NCBI RefSeq assembly: GCF_002099425.1 | Contig: NW_018344337.1 | Span: 434,001 to 498,000 of the forward strand | Reading direction: 5' to 3' | Origin: Phascolarctos cinereus | Taxonomy: Eukaryota; Chordata; Mammalia; Diprotodontia; Phascolarctidae | Length of the DNA: 64,000 nt | In this document: positions 1 to 11,824 of the stretch, piece by piece | How the letters are laid out: the number at the start of each line of letters is the position of its first letter | How positions within the stretch are numbered: position 1 is the stretch's first letter | Position numbers and translations under genes: made by a program | Notes under the pieces: model-generated | Told to the model about the DNA's origin: nothing | Database searches by the model: none | What the model saw: the letters and a program-made list of their open reading frames with translations, nothing else

Positions 1-1430
1 TCCCCTATAAAAGAGAAGAAATAGCACCTCAGGGTAAACATAGAGCAATAAAAATAAATGAGGAGAGGCAGAAAAGTATTCCTCTTGGGACAATCATAGA
101 AGATCTGAAGAAAAGTCACAGAATAAGGTTTGGTCCCTATGAAGAGTAAACACCTCCAGACTAGGTCCTAGTTTGCTTAAACAATAAACAGCAAGCCTTG
201 GAATTAGCTCCATTGGGAAGCTACCTCGACCCCTGCTACAGGAACTTTCACCCCCAGGACAGTGACGGGTATTGGGCATCTGAGCCAGGGAAGATTGAAG
301 GAACCTCTGCTGACAAGGAACTCCAGACCCAGCTGTGGCAGGGGTGATAAGGAACTAGTATGTACCCTGTTTGTGTAGAAGAAGTAGGGTGGGACACTTA
401 CAGGAAGCTGGCTTGGTTCCAGTTCTAGGCCAAAGGAGAGAACTGAAGGAGGATCTGAGGGACAGAGGTGCCATCCCCCATGCCCCAGGACTAGAGGTGA
501 TTATAAAAACTAAGTTACTACATATTTTAAAAAAAATGCACATGCAAATGAGAAAGAATCTAACCATAGAGAGTTACTAAGAGAATAGAGAAGACTGGGG
601 TTCATCTTCAGAGGAAGATACTGAAGCAAAGAAACCCTCTTCTACCCCAAAGAGTAACATGAAATGGCAACCTGCTCAAAAAGAATTCATAGAAGAATTT
701 GAAAAAGCCTTTAAAAATCAAATGAGATAAATTGAGGTAAAAAAATATAAGAACAATCCAAGAAAAACAAGAAGATTATGAAGAGAAAGTCAACCAATTA
801 GAAAAAGAGATCCAGAATCTTAACGAAGAAAGTAACTCCTTGAAAATCAGAATCGGACAAGGGGAAGCCAGGAAAGTTATGAGGCCAAGAAATAATAAAA
901 CAAACTATAAAGAATGAAAAATAGAAGAGAATTGGAAAGATCTTGTAAGAAAAACGACTGATCTGGAGAACAGATCAAGAAGAAAACACATAAGAATAAT
1001 CAGACTACCTGAAAGCTATGATCAAAAAAAGAATCTTGATGCAGTAATACAAGAAATAATTAAAGAAAATTATCCTGAAGCATTAGCATAAGAGGCGAAA
1101 GTAGAAATAGAAAAAAATGCACCAATCACTACCTGATGGAGATCCTATGAGGAAAACCCATAGGGATATTATAGTCAACCCCCCAGCTCAAGGATAAACT
1201 ATTACGAGCAATGAGAGAAAAAATTAAATATGGCAGTGCCACAATTAGAATCACAGAAGACCTAGCAGTGGTGACACTAAAAGACCATATGTCTTGGAAC
1301 ACTGTAAAAGAACTGGAGTTCTGACCAAAGATATCATACCCTACAAAGCTAAACATAATCCTGAATGAAAAAAAAATGAACATTTAATGAACTGTCAGCC
1401 TTTCAGGTCTTTGTGGAAAAATTTAAAAAA

Positions 1431-2337
1431 ATGGAAGTAACTGGAGGCATCTGGGAGATCTGTACGTAGCCCAGCCGAGGGTGACTTCCGTGGCTAATGC
1501 TGAAGGAAACCTGGGACTAGAGACTTTGACCAGGGCCTTCTTACCTAATTAACCCTTGCCAGATACCTGATCCAAATGTCAGAGCACCCCTATCTTTGCA
1601 GGTGAGTACAGAGAAAATTCAGCCTCCTGGACCCTACCCCATGGTTGATACAGGACAGAGACCCAAAAAAAAAAAGAGACTTGGACTCACCTGCAGCCTT
1701 GTTTGTCACTCTCAGATTCGTGCCATCCCAACCAGAAAAGGTTGCAAAGACAATGACTTTCTGAATCCTTCCCCTTTATAAGGACAGCACAGAGAGGAGG
1801 ACTTGGGCTCTCCCTTGGCAGCCCTCATTCTGTATCCCTGCCTTGCCTTTGATTCCTGCTTCACCTTGGGTACTGTTTGGTATTATGTGTTGTTCCTCTA
1901 TCACTCCTCCAGCATTGTCAGCGCCTGGTCAGAATGGATGACCCTGACCTGTGGAATTTCTCCTCTCCTTAAGAGGGCTAAGCATGGGAATGATTAGGTC
2001 CACTTGAGAAGACTCTGGGACTGACCTAAAGATGAGAGGCAAGGTTCCCCCCTACCTCTCAATATTCAACTGTAACTTGGGTCCCTTTACTCACTTGGCC
2101 CCTAATATAAGCTACCTGGGAGATGGTGACCAGACTCTCCTTCTCTGTCCCTTCAAACACTGTGGCCCCAGTGTTTGGGCCCCAGTGTCCAAGAAGAAAA
2201 TGTGACCCTTGACCTTTAACGACAAGTACAAAAAACTTGCCTCCTTTCCTTTGGCTGCTTTCATAGCACCAACTCCTTATCTACTGTGAATCCTGTATGA
2301 AAATGGAACATGCAAATAAAGGGTTCCTCCTTGAAAA
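1431..2337 (+). mobile_element. 0.9-kb insertion of unknown family inside the HAL1-like element
   Basis: The flanking ORF1 sequence is continuous if this block is removed. A-rich sequence flanks both sides (about 1417-1430 and 2338-2350) and may include a short target duplication. Inside are a TATA-like TTTATAA at 1775-1781 and an AATAAA at 2315-2320 followed by an A-rich tail. It could be a solo LTR-type fossil or a retrotransposed transcript. I recognise no coding sequence and cannot name the family. Confidence 0.45.
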
Positions 2338-3023
2338 AAAAATTAAAAAACAAAACAAAACCCTGAACATAATAAAATATATGACATACAAGAGCCAAGA
2401 GAAATGTAAAGTACATACCAAAGATTAATTACAAGGAACTCAATAGGGATAGAATGTTTACTTTTTATGTATGTAAAATATGTGTCTAAGATTGTTATTA
2501 GTAATTGAGTAATTCATAAGAAATATTGGGGTAGAACTGAGTATGGTATGACTTTTAAAAGTAAAACTTCTTAGGAACAGCTAAAAAGTAATTATTTCAT
2601 ATAAATGGGGTTCAAGAGGAAGAACTGACATGGAAGAATTAGGTGGGGGAGGAGGGCTGTTAGTTCTGAAAACCTACTTTCATTTGGAATGGGTTCAAGA
2701 GAGAACAATACGTATATATTTAGAAGGATATAAAAGTCTTCTAAACTCAAGAATTAAAATGTTAAGGGGATAGGGAGGAAGGAGAGGATGAGGGAGGGAT
2801 CTCGAGAGGGGAGGATGAAGGCATAGGTTAAAGGGTGGGTAGAGAAGGGTGTTTAGATTAATGGGAATGGGAAGATAAGGGAGTGATCATTGGAATCCAT
2901 AGGGTAGATTAAGTAATAGCAAGATAGTAGGTAGAAGTAAAGTAGAGGAGTTAGGAGGGATAGGAAATAAGAGATATGCACAAACAAAAACAAGTATCAG
3001 AAGTAGAATTTGTTAAGGAAAGC

Positions 3024-3096
3024 ATATATCTATGTATATATGTATATAGGTATGTATGTAGATATATATGTATGTTTATATGTGTGTATGTATATA

Positions 3097-3127
<31 letters not shown>

Positions 3128-3134
3128 AAAAATA
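3024..3134. repeat. TA/TG-rich microsatellite
   Basis: Interrupted runs of TATG, TGTG and TATA inside the 3' tail of the HAL1-like element. Open frames across this stretch are repeat artefacts. Confidence 0.9.
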
Positions 3135-3470
3135 TATCCTAGCTTAATTGCAGCCTTCCTGGGGAGGGAGGAAGGGGGGAAAAAGAACAAATTAAAAAAT
3201 GTGTAGCAGAGAACAAATGAAAACTAACAAGTAAGCAAAGAAAAGATGGACAGCTCTCAACACAAGGTATAGTATTTATTATATAGGCTTTCTGAAATGG
3301 AAATTTATTGCTGTTTATTTTGCATCGTCTCATGTTCTGCTGTACACATGGCAATGCTTTTTTTTTCTTTCCTTATTTTGTATTTAAATTTTAATATTTA
3401 GGTTTATGTTTCTTTTTTTCTTGTCTTATGTGTTTATGTTTAAAAAAATTTTTAAAAGAGGTAAAAATTA

Positions 3471-4520
3471 ATAATCAATGATAATTGACTAAACAAGTAT
3501 TAACTGCTTATATTCTAATACGGGGAGATGATGCCTGTGTCCCCTTTGAACCCTATCGTCATCATGGATCATAGAAAAAGTCTAATTAGACAAGGCCTGG
3601 GAATAGTTCTATTACGTCTTAATGAGTTTTGGAAAAGATTGGAAAGAAAAGGGAAGAGGAATACACTAGGGGATGGGTGGGAAGAAAGTGAAAGGAAGGT
3701 CAGGGGAAATTATCTTATAATTAGGGTACACAGTTCTATGCAATCTATAAAACAGGGAGGTAGTGAGAAGAGCAACTGACAGTGAACCTCGGTTTCATCT
3801 GAATGGATTAAATTAAGGATGAATACACAAACACACCTGCATGCACACACATGCGCATAGTTGATTATAGAAAAACATTTCCCTCAAGAGTGAAATAAGG
3901 AAAGGGGAGGGGAGAAGGGAGGAAAGGGGATTTATTTTAACTGATTGAAAATACCAAAATATAACTCCAGAGTTGTTGGGATTTTACACTAAGATTTTTC
4001 TTAAAAAATTCCTACCGAACTATTCTTCCAAAATTATTTAGTGTAAAGTAGACCGCACTGAACATGATTTCCCCTTACTTCATGGCTCAGTTGTACCACT
4101 GTTTGGTATTGTTTTGTTGTAATTCAGCAGTGCTGTCCTATACTATGGAGGAGGGTTAGGCCTTTGGCTATAAGAAGTGGATTTTTGAGCTCTGGTATAT
4201 TTTGGTAGTTTCTCTGGGGTAGGCAGCTGTCACTGTCAAGTGCTCTTTTCTCCCCTCCTCAAACTGGTAGCCTCTGATATGCCATGGACTCAGAAATCAG
4301 AGAACTGATTCAATTAAAATTATATATGAAAGAAGAGTAAAAAAGGTCTCAGTGTGAGCTCTTGTTTAAAAATGACATTTTTATAACAATGATTTGTACA
4401 CTTTGCAGCATTTTTTTGAGGGGTATGTTTGGAAAATAGGCTGGATTTTGGATGAAGATTTTCTAATTTTCCTTTGAGAAGAGAGAGGTGATGGGAGAGA
4501 GACCTCCAAGTAAGGAAGCT
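3471..4520. other. Unassigned intronic sequence
   Basis: No gene or family recognised. It contains a purine-rich tract (about 3895-3935, runs of GGGGAGG) and AC-rich sequence at about 3825-3855. The first 500 bases look like the 3' part of an old repeat but I cannot name it. Confidence 0.5.
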
Positions 4521-4524
4521 ATGG

Positions 4525-4700
4525 GGTCAGTTCACACCTCTGGCATATAATGGCTATGTGATAGTGGGCAAGTCACTTCACCTGTGGCCCAAGCAATGAT
4601 CAAAAGCTATAAATTGCATGCTATTTTCCCATCCTATTAGAATTTTGCTGAGGAATTTTTCTTACTTGGAGTTGCCTACTCTAATGAAATCAGAGATATA
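4525..4700 (+). mobile_element. THER1/MIR-type CORE-SINE, old
   Basis: The core 'gggcaagtcacttcacctg' is at about 4566-4584, followed by sequence like the THER1 tail (agctataaattgcatg, then ctaatgaaatcagagatat) and an AAAC-rich end. Heavily diverged. Confidence 0.6.
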
Positions 4701-5750
4701 GAACAAACAAACAAACAAATAAAACAGGCAAAAATATCTGAGACATCTTAAGGAGATGATTGGAAAAAAATATTGCTCTTTAATTTTCCATCTGTTGTCC
4801 CCCTTGCCCTGCCTAACAAAACACAATAGTTAATGTTATCTAATTTCCTAGTAATAAAAGGAGAAAAATAAACAGTCAACTCCCAGTCACTAGAGCCTGA
4901 ACTTAACTGGGTTCCTCCCAGAGTGGGATTGATTGGAATATATTATTTTTGTCTTGCCTGCTCAGTATTTGACAGATACTAGCGACTGAGGGGAGGGCAA
5001 AACAGGGAAGATAGACCTGCACTGAGAATTGGATTAATAGATAACAGTTATAGTAATCAGAATATCAGTTATTGGAAAGCTGGATCTAATCCATTACTAA
5101 TCTGCTAAACATGAAACTTCAAAAATTTCCCTTCAGACCTTATTGTGACACAAAAGACTTATACTCTATATTATCACTGTACAGATTGAGTTGATTAGCA
5201 GTGGTTACAATGCAGGTATTTTTCTATCTCCAGTTTCTTTAGGGCCTAAAATTTGTCTCAATCAACCTTATGGAATGCTATGCTTTACCAGTTTTGACAT
5301 AGCTAAGTGTCTGTCTGTGTTTTGATTAGAAAATTGTTTAAGGGTCTTGTAACTCAGCCTTAAAATTTTGCTGCAGGCTAACATTTGGCATACTTGGTAT
5401 CAGTCTAGCAGTGACTGTTTTACAGAGCTTGAAAAATTTTGACTATTAAGAGGTTGTTAAAAAAAAAAAAAGAAAGCACTTTGTACTTTGGAAAATTTGA
5501 GTAAAATTTTGGAAATTGATTATGAGCCAAAGAATGGGAAGGGTTGAGATCTCTGATTGCTTGCCCTTCTTCAACTACAGGAAATTCATTGCCAGATACA
5601 CCCACCTGATCCTAATGAATTATCCCCACTCAAGGCTGTAAAGAAGGGGAAAAAAAATTATCTGTCTTTGCCAAAATGCTGTGTGGGAAAATTTCTTTCT
5701 TTCTGATCCAAAGTTTGAGGATTATTTTAATCCAGTATGTTTACAAGAAA
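4701..5750. other. Unassigned intronic sequence
   Basis: No repeat or gene recognised. A short A-run lies near 5460. Small open frames here have no coding character. Confidence 0.5.
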
Positions 5751-5752
5751 GG

Positions 5753-5960
5753 CAGCATGACTTCGGAGATGGAGAAGGAGCCAGGGAGTCAAGAAGACCT
5801 GGGTTCAAATTGTAAGTTTACCTTCTGTTACTGTAGGCTAGTTATTTAACCTGTTAGTGCCCTAAACTGTGTCTGTAAGTTTCAGAACAGTTGCTTGGTA
5901 GAAGGTAGAACGTTGGTAGAAGGAGTTGCCTCACAGGGGAATTTCATATAGTTTTAACAA
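5753..5960 (+). mobile_element. THER1/MIR-type CORE-SINE, old
   Basis: A tRNA-like head ('ggagtcaagaagacctggg', about 5785-5803) is followed by a diverged core and the THER1-type tail 'gttggtagaaggagttgcct' (5913-5932). Confidence 0.65.
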
Positions 5961-6119
5961 GTTACTGTTATAATGGATAAAAATGAGCTTATTTTATTTT
6001 AATCCTTTTGTGAAAATAGTAAATTTCCTAAAATCAATAACTTCTGCGCAAAACTTCTCATTTACACGTTTCTGTATCTTTCATCCATATATGCCATTCA
6101 AAATATGTTCCCAGCTTTA

Positions 6120-6265
6120 TTATTTGTAAAGCTCCTGAAGAATGAGTGAAAAAGTGTTTACTATGTGTGAGACAGGATGCTAAGTGCTAGGGAAATAAAT
6201 ATAAACAAGCAAGATAGTTGTTGTCCTCAAGGAACTTAGGCAATATAAAAATACAACAGTAAAAT
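6120..6265 (+). mobile_element. L2 LINE 3'-region fragment
   Basis: Matches the L2 3' consensus: 'tgtttactatgtgtgagacag', 'tgctaagtgctagggaaata', then 'tcctcaaggaactta'. Noncoding remnant. Confidence 0.6.
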
Positions 6266-6286
6266 TAATTCTATGTGTATACATAC

Positions 6287-6303
6287 ATATATATATATAT
6301 ATG

Positions 6304-6336
<33 letters not shown>

Positions 6337-6352
6337 ATGCATGTATGTATAT
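6287..6352. repeat. (TA)n(TG)n microsatellite
   Basis: About 20 bases of alternating TA, then TG repeats and TATG units. Confidence 0.95.
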
Positions 6353-6361
6353 AATACTCTG

Positions 6362-6760
6362 TGTTCTGCCATTTCTCAGAAATGGCTGTTAATTGTCCCT
6401 AAAGTGCAACAATGCTGAACCTGATACCTGATTGGTCCCTGTCTATCTTGACCCAGTTTCATAGTCATTCAAAGGCATAAAAAGACCCACCCATAGAGAG
6501 TCAGGGCATCTACAATTTGGTGACTATCTAATGGAGGCACCATACTCTCTCTGTCCAACAGATCAGACATGTTTATTTATGAGGAAAGGGAGGGTGAGTG
6601 TTACACTTGTCATTGTATTTTTGTTGTATGTCCTTACTATATTAGGTCTGAATAAACCTCATTTTGTTAACTGTTCAATGACCTATGAGTGCCTCATTTT
6701 TGTCGCAAAATTGAACCTGAACTAATAGGTGGCTGTCATCAGGACTGTCCCTAACATGGT
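6362..6760 (+). mobile_element. Probable solo LTR of an endogenous retrovirus (fossil)
   Basis: The roughly 400-bp block has LTR-like order: a TATA-like 'cataaaaag' near 6476, a downstream transcribed-looking region, then 'gaataaacc' near 6650 as polyadenylation signal and a U5-like end. It starts with TG and ends in CA near 6756. Exact ends and target duplication are not clear. No internal viral genes are next to it. Confidence 0.5.
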
Positions 6761-6899
6761 CAAACAAACAGAAGAACAAATAGTGATAATTTATAATTCA
6801 ATCTCAGAAAGGAAATAGAACAGTCTATAAAGGAACACTCAAAGGGAGGAGGGAGAGGGATAACTCTTGGTCCTCCTACACTTAGTGGTGAATTTTATT

Positions 6900-7380
6900 C
6901 ATTATTTTTAAAATATCTCTCTAAGGTTTCCAAATGAACTATCATATTATCTTCAAAAAGTGAAAATTTTGTTTCCTCTTTGCTTATACTTATTCCTCCA
7001 AATTGTTTTTCTAATTACTACAAGTAACCTGTGTCTTAGATCATAATATTGCTGAGAAGAGCCAAGTCTATCAAAGTTGATCATCAGAAAATGTTGTTCT
7101 TATTGTGTACAATGTTCTCCTGGTTCTGCTCATTTCAACTCAGATTCAGTTAATTTAAGTCCTTCCAGATTCTGCTCATCATTTCTTGTGCCACAATATT
7201 ATTCCATTATATTCATATACCACAATTTGTTCAGCCATTCTCCAGTTGAGGGGAATCCCCTCAATTACCAATTCTTTGCCACCACAAAAAGAACTGCTGT
7301 AAATATTTTTGTACATGTTGGACCTTTTCCATTTTTTATGCTGTCTTTGTTTTTGCTTTTCTTGTGTCTTGATAATGGAG
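6900..7380 (-). mobile_element. Two abutting old L1 ORF2 fragments (RT piece and 3' end)
   Basis: 6900-7022 reads on the minus strand as the ORF2 reverse-transcriptase segment around the FADD box ('KEETKFSLF' recognisable, catalytic motif altered). 7023-7345 corresponds to the ORF2 carboxy-terminal region and 3' sequence of marsupial L1. The missing intervening sequence shows that these are separate fragments or one deleted copy. Confidence 0.65.
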
Positions 7381-8078
7381 GTCAAATTTTTGGTTTAGTT
7401 CTTTCTTCTCCTTATGAAAGTTTGAAATTCCTCTATTTTATTGAATGACCTTTTTTTTTTCTCCCTGAAGAATTATGCTTAATTTTGCCAGGTAAGTGAT
7501 TCTTAGTTGTAGTCCTAGCTCTTTTGCCTTCTGGTATATCATGTTCCATGACCTCTGGTCCTTTAATATTTTAGCTTCCAAGTCTGGCAAAATTCTAATT
7601 GTGACTCCCCAATATTTGAATTGTTTCTTTCTGGCCATTTGTATTTTTTCCTTGACCTTATAATTCAAAAATTTCACTCTAATGTTCCTTGGAGTGTTTA
7701 TTTGGGAATCTCTTTCCGGAGATGATCAGTGGATTCTTTCAATACCTATTTTGCCTTCTGGTACCAGGGTACTAGGGCAGTTTTCTTTGATAATTTCTTG
7801 AAAGATGCTGTCTAGGTACTCCTTTTGATTATGTCTTTCAGATAGTCCAATGATTCTGATATTATCTCTCCTGGATACTTTTTCCAGGTCACTTGTTTTT
7901 ACCATGAGGAAAACATTTTCTTCCATTTTTTCATTCTTTTAAATTTGTTTGATTCTTGATGTTTCATAGAGTCATTAGCTTCCACTTGCCTAATTCTAAC
8001 TTTTAAGGTGTTTTCTTCAATTGGCTTTTGTACTTTCTTTTTCCATTTGGCCTCTTATACTTTTTAAGGACTTGTTTT
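7381..8078 (-). mobile_element. L1 ORF1 fragment
   Basis: Minus-strand reading gives ORF1p pieces: 'RKKQFKYWGVTIRILPDLEAK' split around 7560-7650, 'DNIRIIGLSERHNQKEY' around 7820, and coiled-coil remnants to 8075. Frameshifts and stops break it. The right edge abuts plus-strand L1 5'UTR. Confidence 0.8.
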
Positions 8079-8590
8079 CATGGAAAGGTGGAGCCAAGGT
8101 GGTGGAATAAAGGCATGGACTCACTTGAGTTCCCCCCCAAACTCCTCTAAATACCTTTAAATAACTACTCTATACAAAATCTAGAGCTGCAGAACCTGCA
8201 GAAAGATGGAGCAAAAGAATTTTTCACCCCAAGACAACTTGGAAGGTCAGCAGGAAAGATCTTTTGCACTAGGGTGAGAGAAGAGCACAGTCCAGTGCAG
8301 GCCCCATCAGCACAGACCAGGCCCCAGCAAAGCCAGAGCAGGCCTTGGGGTGACTAAATCAGTGCCAGCAGGGGCTGTTTCCAGACCTCTAAGCCCACAG
8401 GTGCCAAAGATAACTTGGAAGGTCGGCAGGAAAGTTCTGCTGCACCTTGTTGAGAGTGGAGCTCAGTCCTGTACAAGCTGTGCCAGCATAGACCAGGCCC
8501 CATCAAACTAGAAGCAGGCCCTGAGGTGACTCAATCAGTAGCAGCAGTGGCTTATTATAGAGTTTTCAGATCACTGATGCCTTAGGGATG
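8079..8590 (+). mobile_element. L1 5'UTR fragment with two tandem ~176-bp units
   Basis: It begins with the L1 5'-end signature 'ggagccaaggtggtggaat'. Two diverged copies of a unit follow, starting at about 8233 (gacaacttggaaggtcagc) and 8409 (gataacttggaaggtcggc), a spacing of 176 bp. The unit resembles the one in the separate 5'UTR fragment at 44920-45560. Orientation is opposite to the L1 pieces on either side. Confidence 0.7.
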
Positions 8591-8859
8591 CAAAGATGAA
8601 GAATGATACAGACCCTACTGGCAAGGATCTGATGGACCAGGAATCTCATTGGTATAGAAATTCCCACTTCCTGTGCAGATTGAGAAGCTCTGTAACCTTC
8701 CCATCCTGATTAAATTTCTGTTCATGTCCTTATATTAATCTTCCCCAGACAGTCCACTAGCACTCCTCTTAGGTCCCTTTCCTCACTTTTCACAGAAGAC
8801 CTTTCCATATAAAAAATAGTATTTTTAAAGAAAATAATAAGATAAACACTGGCCTGGAA
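8591..8859. other. Short unassigned stretch with a possible CORE-SINE remnant
   Basis: About 8630-8720 ('aatctcattggtatagaaat') resembles the reverse complement of a THER1-type tail. The remainder is not recognised. Confidence 0.35.
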
Positions 8860-9092
8860 AGTAGATGGAGGGATCATTTTTAAATTCTTGGACTTCCTGA
8901 AAGCCATGATCAAAAAAAGAGCATAGACATCACCTTTCAAAAAATTATCAAGGAAAACTGCTTTGATGTTCTAGAAGAGAAATTGAAAGAATTCACCTAT
9001 CCCCTCCTGAAAGAGATCCCAAAATGAAAGCTACAATGAACATTATAGCCAAATTCTAGAGCTCCCAGATAAATAAAGGGGAAAAAAAGGAG
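8860..9092 (+). mobile_element. L1 ORF1 fragment
   Basis: Plus-strand sequence matches ORF1 'LGLPESHDQKKSIDI...' and 'RDPKMKATMNIIAKF' with frame breaks. It is inverted relative to the minus-strand ORF1 pieces to its left and right. Confidence 0.7.
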
Positions 9093-10200
9093 TTTTTTTC
9101 TTCAGTGGATATTTGTGTCTCCTTTTCCATTTGGCCAATACTAGTTTTTAAGCAGTTTTCAAGCTGTTGACTCTTTTTTCCGTAATTCTCTTGCATCACT
9201 CTCTTTTTCCCCCCCAATTTTTCTTCTACCTCTTATATGATTTTTAAACTCCTTTTGAGTTCTTCCATAAGTTCTTTCTGGACCTGAGACCAGTTCCCAT
9301 TTTTCTTTGGGGTTTTGTGTAGGTATAAATTTGATCTCTACTTCCAGAGTGGAAGGGACTCTGTCTCAGCCTTCTTGTGCCAGTGGCTGCAGGCCCTGCC
9401 TGTTTACCTCATGCTGTACTGAGGTTGCCCTGAGGCCCCCTGGGGACCCTCTTGTCTGGGGCCATGTTGAGGAGGTGGTTGATGCTACTGGAGGCCAGCT
9501 TACCTGGTGCTAAGCTGGGGTCCCATTGGTGGTTTCTGACATGTGCTGAAGCCTGGTGGGGTTCTTCTGCATTTCCCCAAGGCTGCACTGAATCCTGTGG
9601 AGTTCTGGCCAGCTGAACATGCCTGTTTGCTCCAGGCTTTGCTGAAGCACATGGAGGTCTAGCCTACTTTCTCTAGACACTGGAAGATGCCTGTTTGCCA
9701 GAGACTATACTGAAGCACGTGAAGGTCTGGCCTATTTTCTTGTCACACTGTAGGATTCCTGTTTGCCTGGAGCTGTGTTGAAGGACTGGGAGGCCTGCCA
9801 GCTGGAGGATGCTTGTTTGCCCGAGGCTACACTCAAGCACAAGGTGGTTCTTGGAACTGGAGTCTGCTAATTCTCCCTGGCTTTGCTGAAGCATGTGTGG
9901 GATCCTGATGATAGCCTTTGCCTGCTTCAACACCTTGGGGCTCAGAATCTCCTGCTGGTTTGCTGAGGTGGGACTTGCTGCCGTCTTGCTGGGATGCTTC
10001 CTGTCCTGGACTGTGCTGCCCTTTATCCCAAATGAGATGGACCTTTCTTGCTGATCCTCCAAGTCTCCTGGGCTAAAAGACACTCTACCCCATCTTTATG
10101 CTGCCTCCAATGTTTCAGATTTGTTCTGGGGTGCTATTTTATGGTTGTTTGGAGGTGAATATGGAAGATTTACTGCTTACTCCACCATCTACCTCTGATC
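9093..10200 (-). mobile_element. L1 ORF1 amino-terminal part plus 5'UTR
   Basis: Minus-strand ORF1 coiled-coil and amino-terminal sequence (9093-9300) leads into a GC-richer 5'UTR and finishes at the L1 5'-end signature near 10170-10200 (reverse of 'gtagatggtggagtaagc'). The 5'UTR at about 9540-9860 contains short tandem units of roughly 55-70 bp, each with a 'gcctgtttgcc'-like box and a 'ctgaagcac'-like box. Confidence 0.75.
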
Positions 10201-11824
10201 CTTTAATGTTGGAGCTGCTAAATTCTGTGTAATCTTGATGGATTATATTTTAATTATTTCTTTCTGACTACTTGCAGTATATTTAACTTGACCTGGGAGT
10301 TCTGGAATTTGGCTGTAATGTTCCTTGGAGTTTTTATTTTGGGATGTCTTTCCAGAGGTTAATCAGTAGATTCTTTCAATGTCTATTTTACTCTCTGGTT
10401 CTAGGATTTCAGGGCAGTTTTCTTGGATAATTTCCTGGAGTATGATGTCTTGTTCCTCTTTTTGATTATGGCTTTCAGGTAGTCCAATGACTCTTATATT
10501 GTCTCTCATGGAATTATTTTCCAGGTCAGTTGTTTTTTCCAGTGATTTATTTTACATTTTCTTCTAGCTTTTCATTCTTTGATTTTGTTTGATTGATTTT
10601 TGTTTGATTGATTCTTGATATTTCTTAGAATTATTTGCTTCTACGTCTCCAGTTCTAATTTTCTTCAGTTACCTTTTTTCCCCTCTTTGCCAATTCTACT
10701 TTTTAGGTAGTCATTTTCTTCAGGAAATTTTTGTAGCTCTTTTTCCATTTTTTTGTGCTTCCTTTATCAAGCTATAGCCTTTTTTTCTTTTTTTCATGAT
10801 TCTCTGGCATCCCTCTTATTTCTTTCTCTAGTTTTTCTTCTATTTCTCTTATTCGATTTTTAAACTCTTTTTTGAGCTCTTCCATAAGTTCTTTTGGGGC
10901 TTGAGTCCAGTTCCCATTTTTCTTTGGGGCTTTGCACGTTGGTGTTTTGACATCATTGTCCTCTTCTGATTTTGTGTCTTTATCTTCCCTGTCACCATAA
11001 GTTTTCTGTGGTCAGCTTCTTTTTTGTCATTTTTTGCTTTATCTTTTTCATTCTTTTTCATTGCTTTTAAATTTGAGCTCTCCTTCTAAGGTAGAAGGAG
11101 CACTGTCTCAAACTTCTTGTGCAGAGGGCTTCAGCCTCTGGCTGGGGCTTGGCCTGGTGTTGTGACACGGCTGGTGCTGGCATCTACACATTCACCTGGC
11201 CCTACAATGAGGGCCAAGGGCCAAGGGGGATCTTGCTGCTGTGCAGATGTTGACATGGGTTTGTGGTGTGAGTTTATTTTTGCTGCATAGTACTGCAGGT
11301 GTCTGGCAGCTCACCTGGCTGTGCTGAGTCATACAGGGGCTCTGGTGCTAGCATCTGCCCATTCACCTGGCACTGCACTGATGCACATTGGGGAGAGGGG
11401 GTCCTGGTGCTGGCATCTGCTTGTTCTCTCAGCACTATACTAAGGCACGTGAGGGGTTCTTGCACTTGTGTTTGTTTATTTGTCTCGTGCTGTACTGTGG
11501 CACGTAGGGTTCCTGGTGTTGACATTTATCTACTCACCTGGCACAATACTGGAGCTCAGGGCCACTCGTTGGCTTGCAGAGGAAGGGCCTGCTGCTGGCT
11601 TGCCAAGACACTTCCTGTCCTGTATTGCCCTCTCCCTGTATCAGAGTGAAACAGACCTTTCCTGCCAACCTTCCAAGTTTCTTGGGCTAGAAGTTTGTTT
11701 CATCCCATGTTTTGGGGGGTTCTTCTATTCTAGAATTTGTTTTGGGACACTATTTGATTTTGTTTGGAGGTGAATATGTGAGAGTTCAGACAATTTCCTG
11801 GTTACTCCACCATCTTGGCTCCTA
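10201..11824 (-). mobile_element. L1 ORF1 plus 5'UTR, second copy
   Basis: It starts abruptly in the ORF1 carboxy-terminal domain, with no ORF2 or 3'UTR, and continues through the coiled coil (about 10530-10870) and amino terminus to about 11090. The 5'UTR ends at the reverse complement of 'aggagccaagatggtggagta' (about 11805-11824). The 5'UTR at 11270-11560 has about four diverged units of 55-65 bp. ORF1 is broken by stops. Confidence 0.8.

Larger units (their letters stand above)
1..3470 (+). mobile_element. HAL1-like element (ORF1-only L1 relative), decayed
   Basis: About 550 bases of 5'UTR-like sequence lead into a decayed L1 ORF1 (roughly 550-1430). Recognisable are the E/K-rich coiled-coil stretch, a segment matching L1 ORF1 'TTDLENRSRR...IIGLPES' (about 955-1020), and the carboxy-terminal domain to about 1400. 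Sequence after the insertion at 1431-2337 resumes in the ORF1 tail ('DIQEPREM', about 2375-2410) and then runs into noncoding, G- and A-rich 3' sequence ending near 3470 without any ORF2. Without the insertion the element is about 2.55 kb, the size known for HAL1 elements, which borrow L1 ORF2p in trans. Several stops and frameshifts make it a dead copy. The left end may lie outside the window. Confidence 0.65.

Noticed and set aside
2951-3206. Open frames on both strands of about 76-79 codons
   Set aside because: They are produced by the TA/TG microsatellite (Y/I/H/T repeats) and have no coding meaning. The same applies to frames at 14778-15097, 45817-46092 and 36008-36274.
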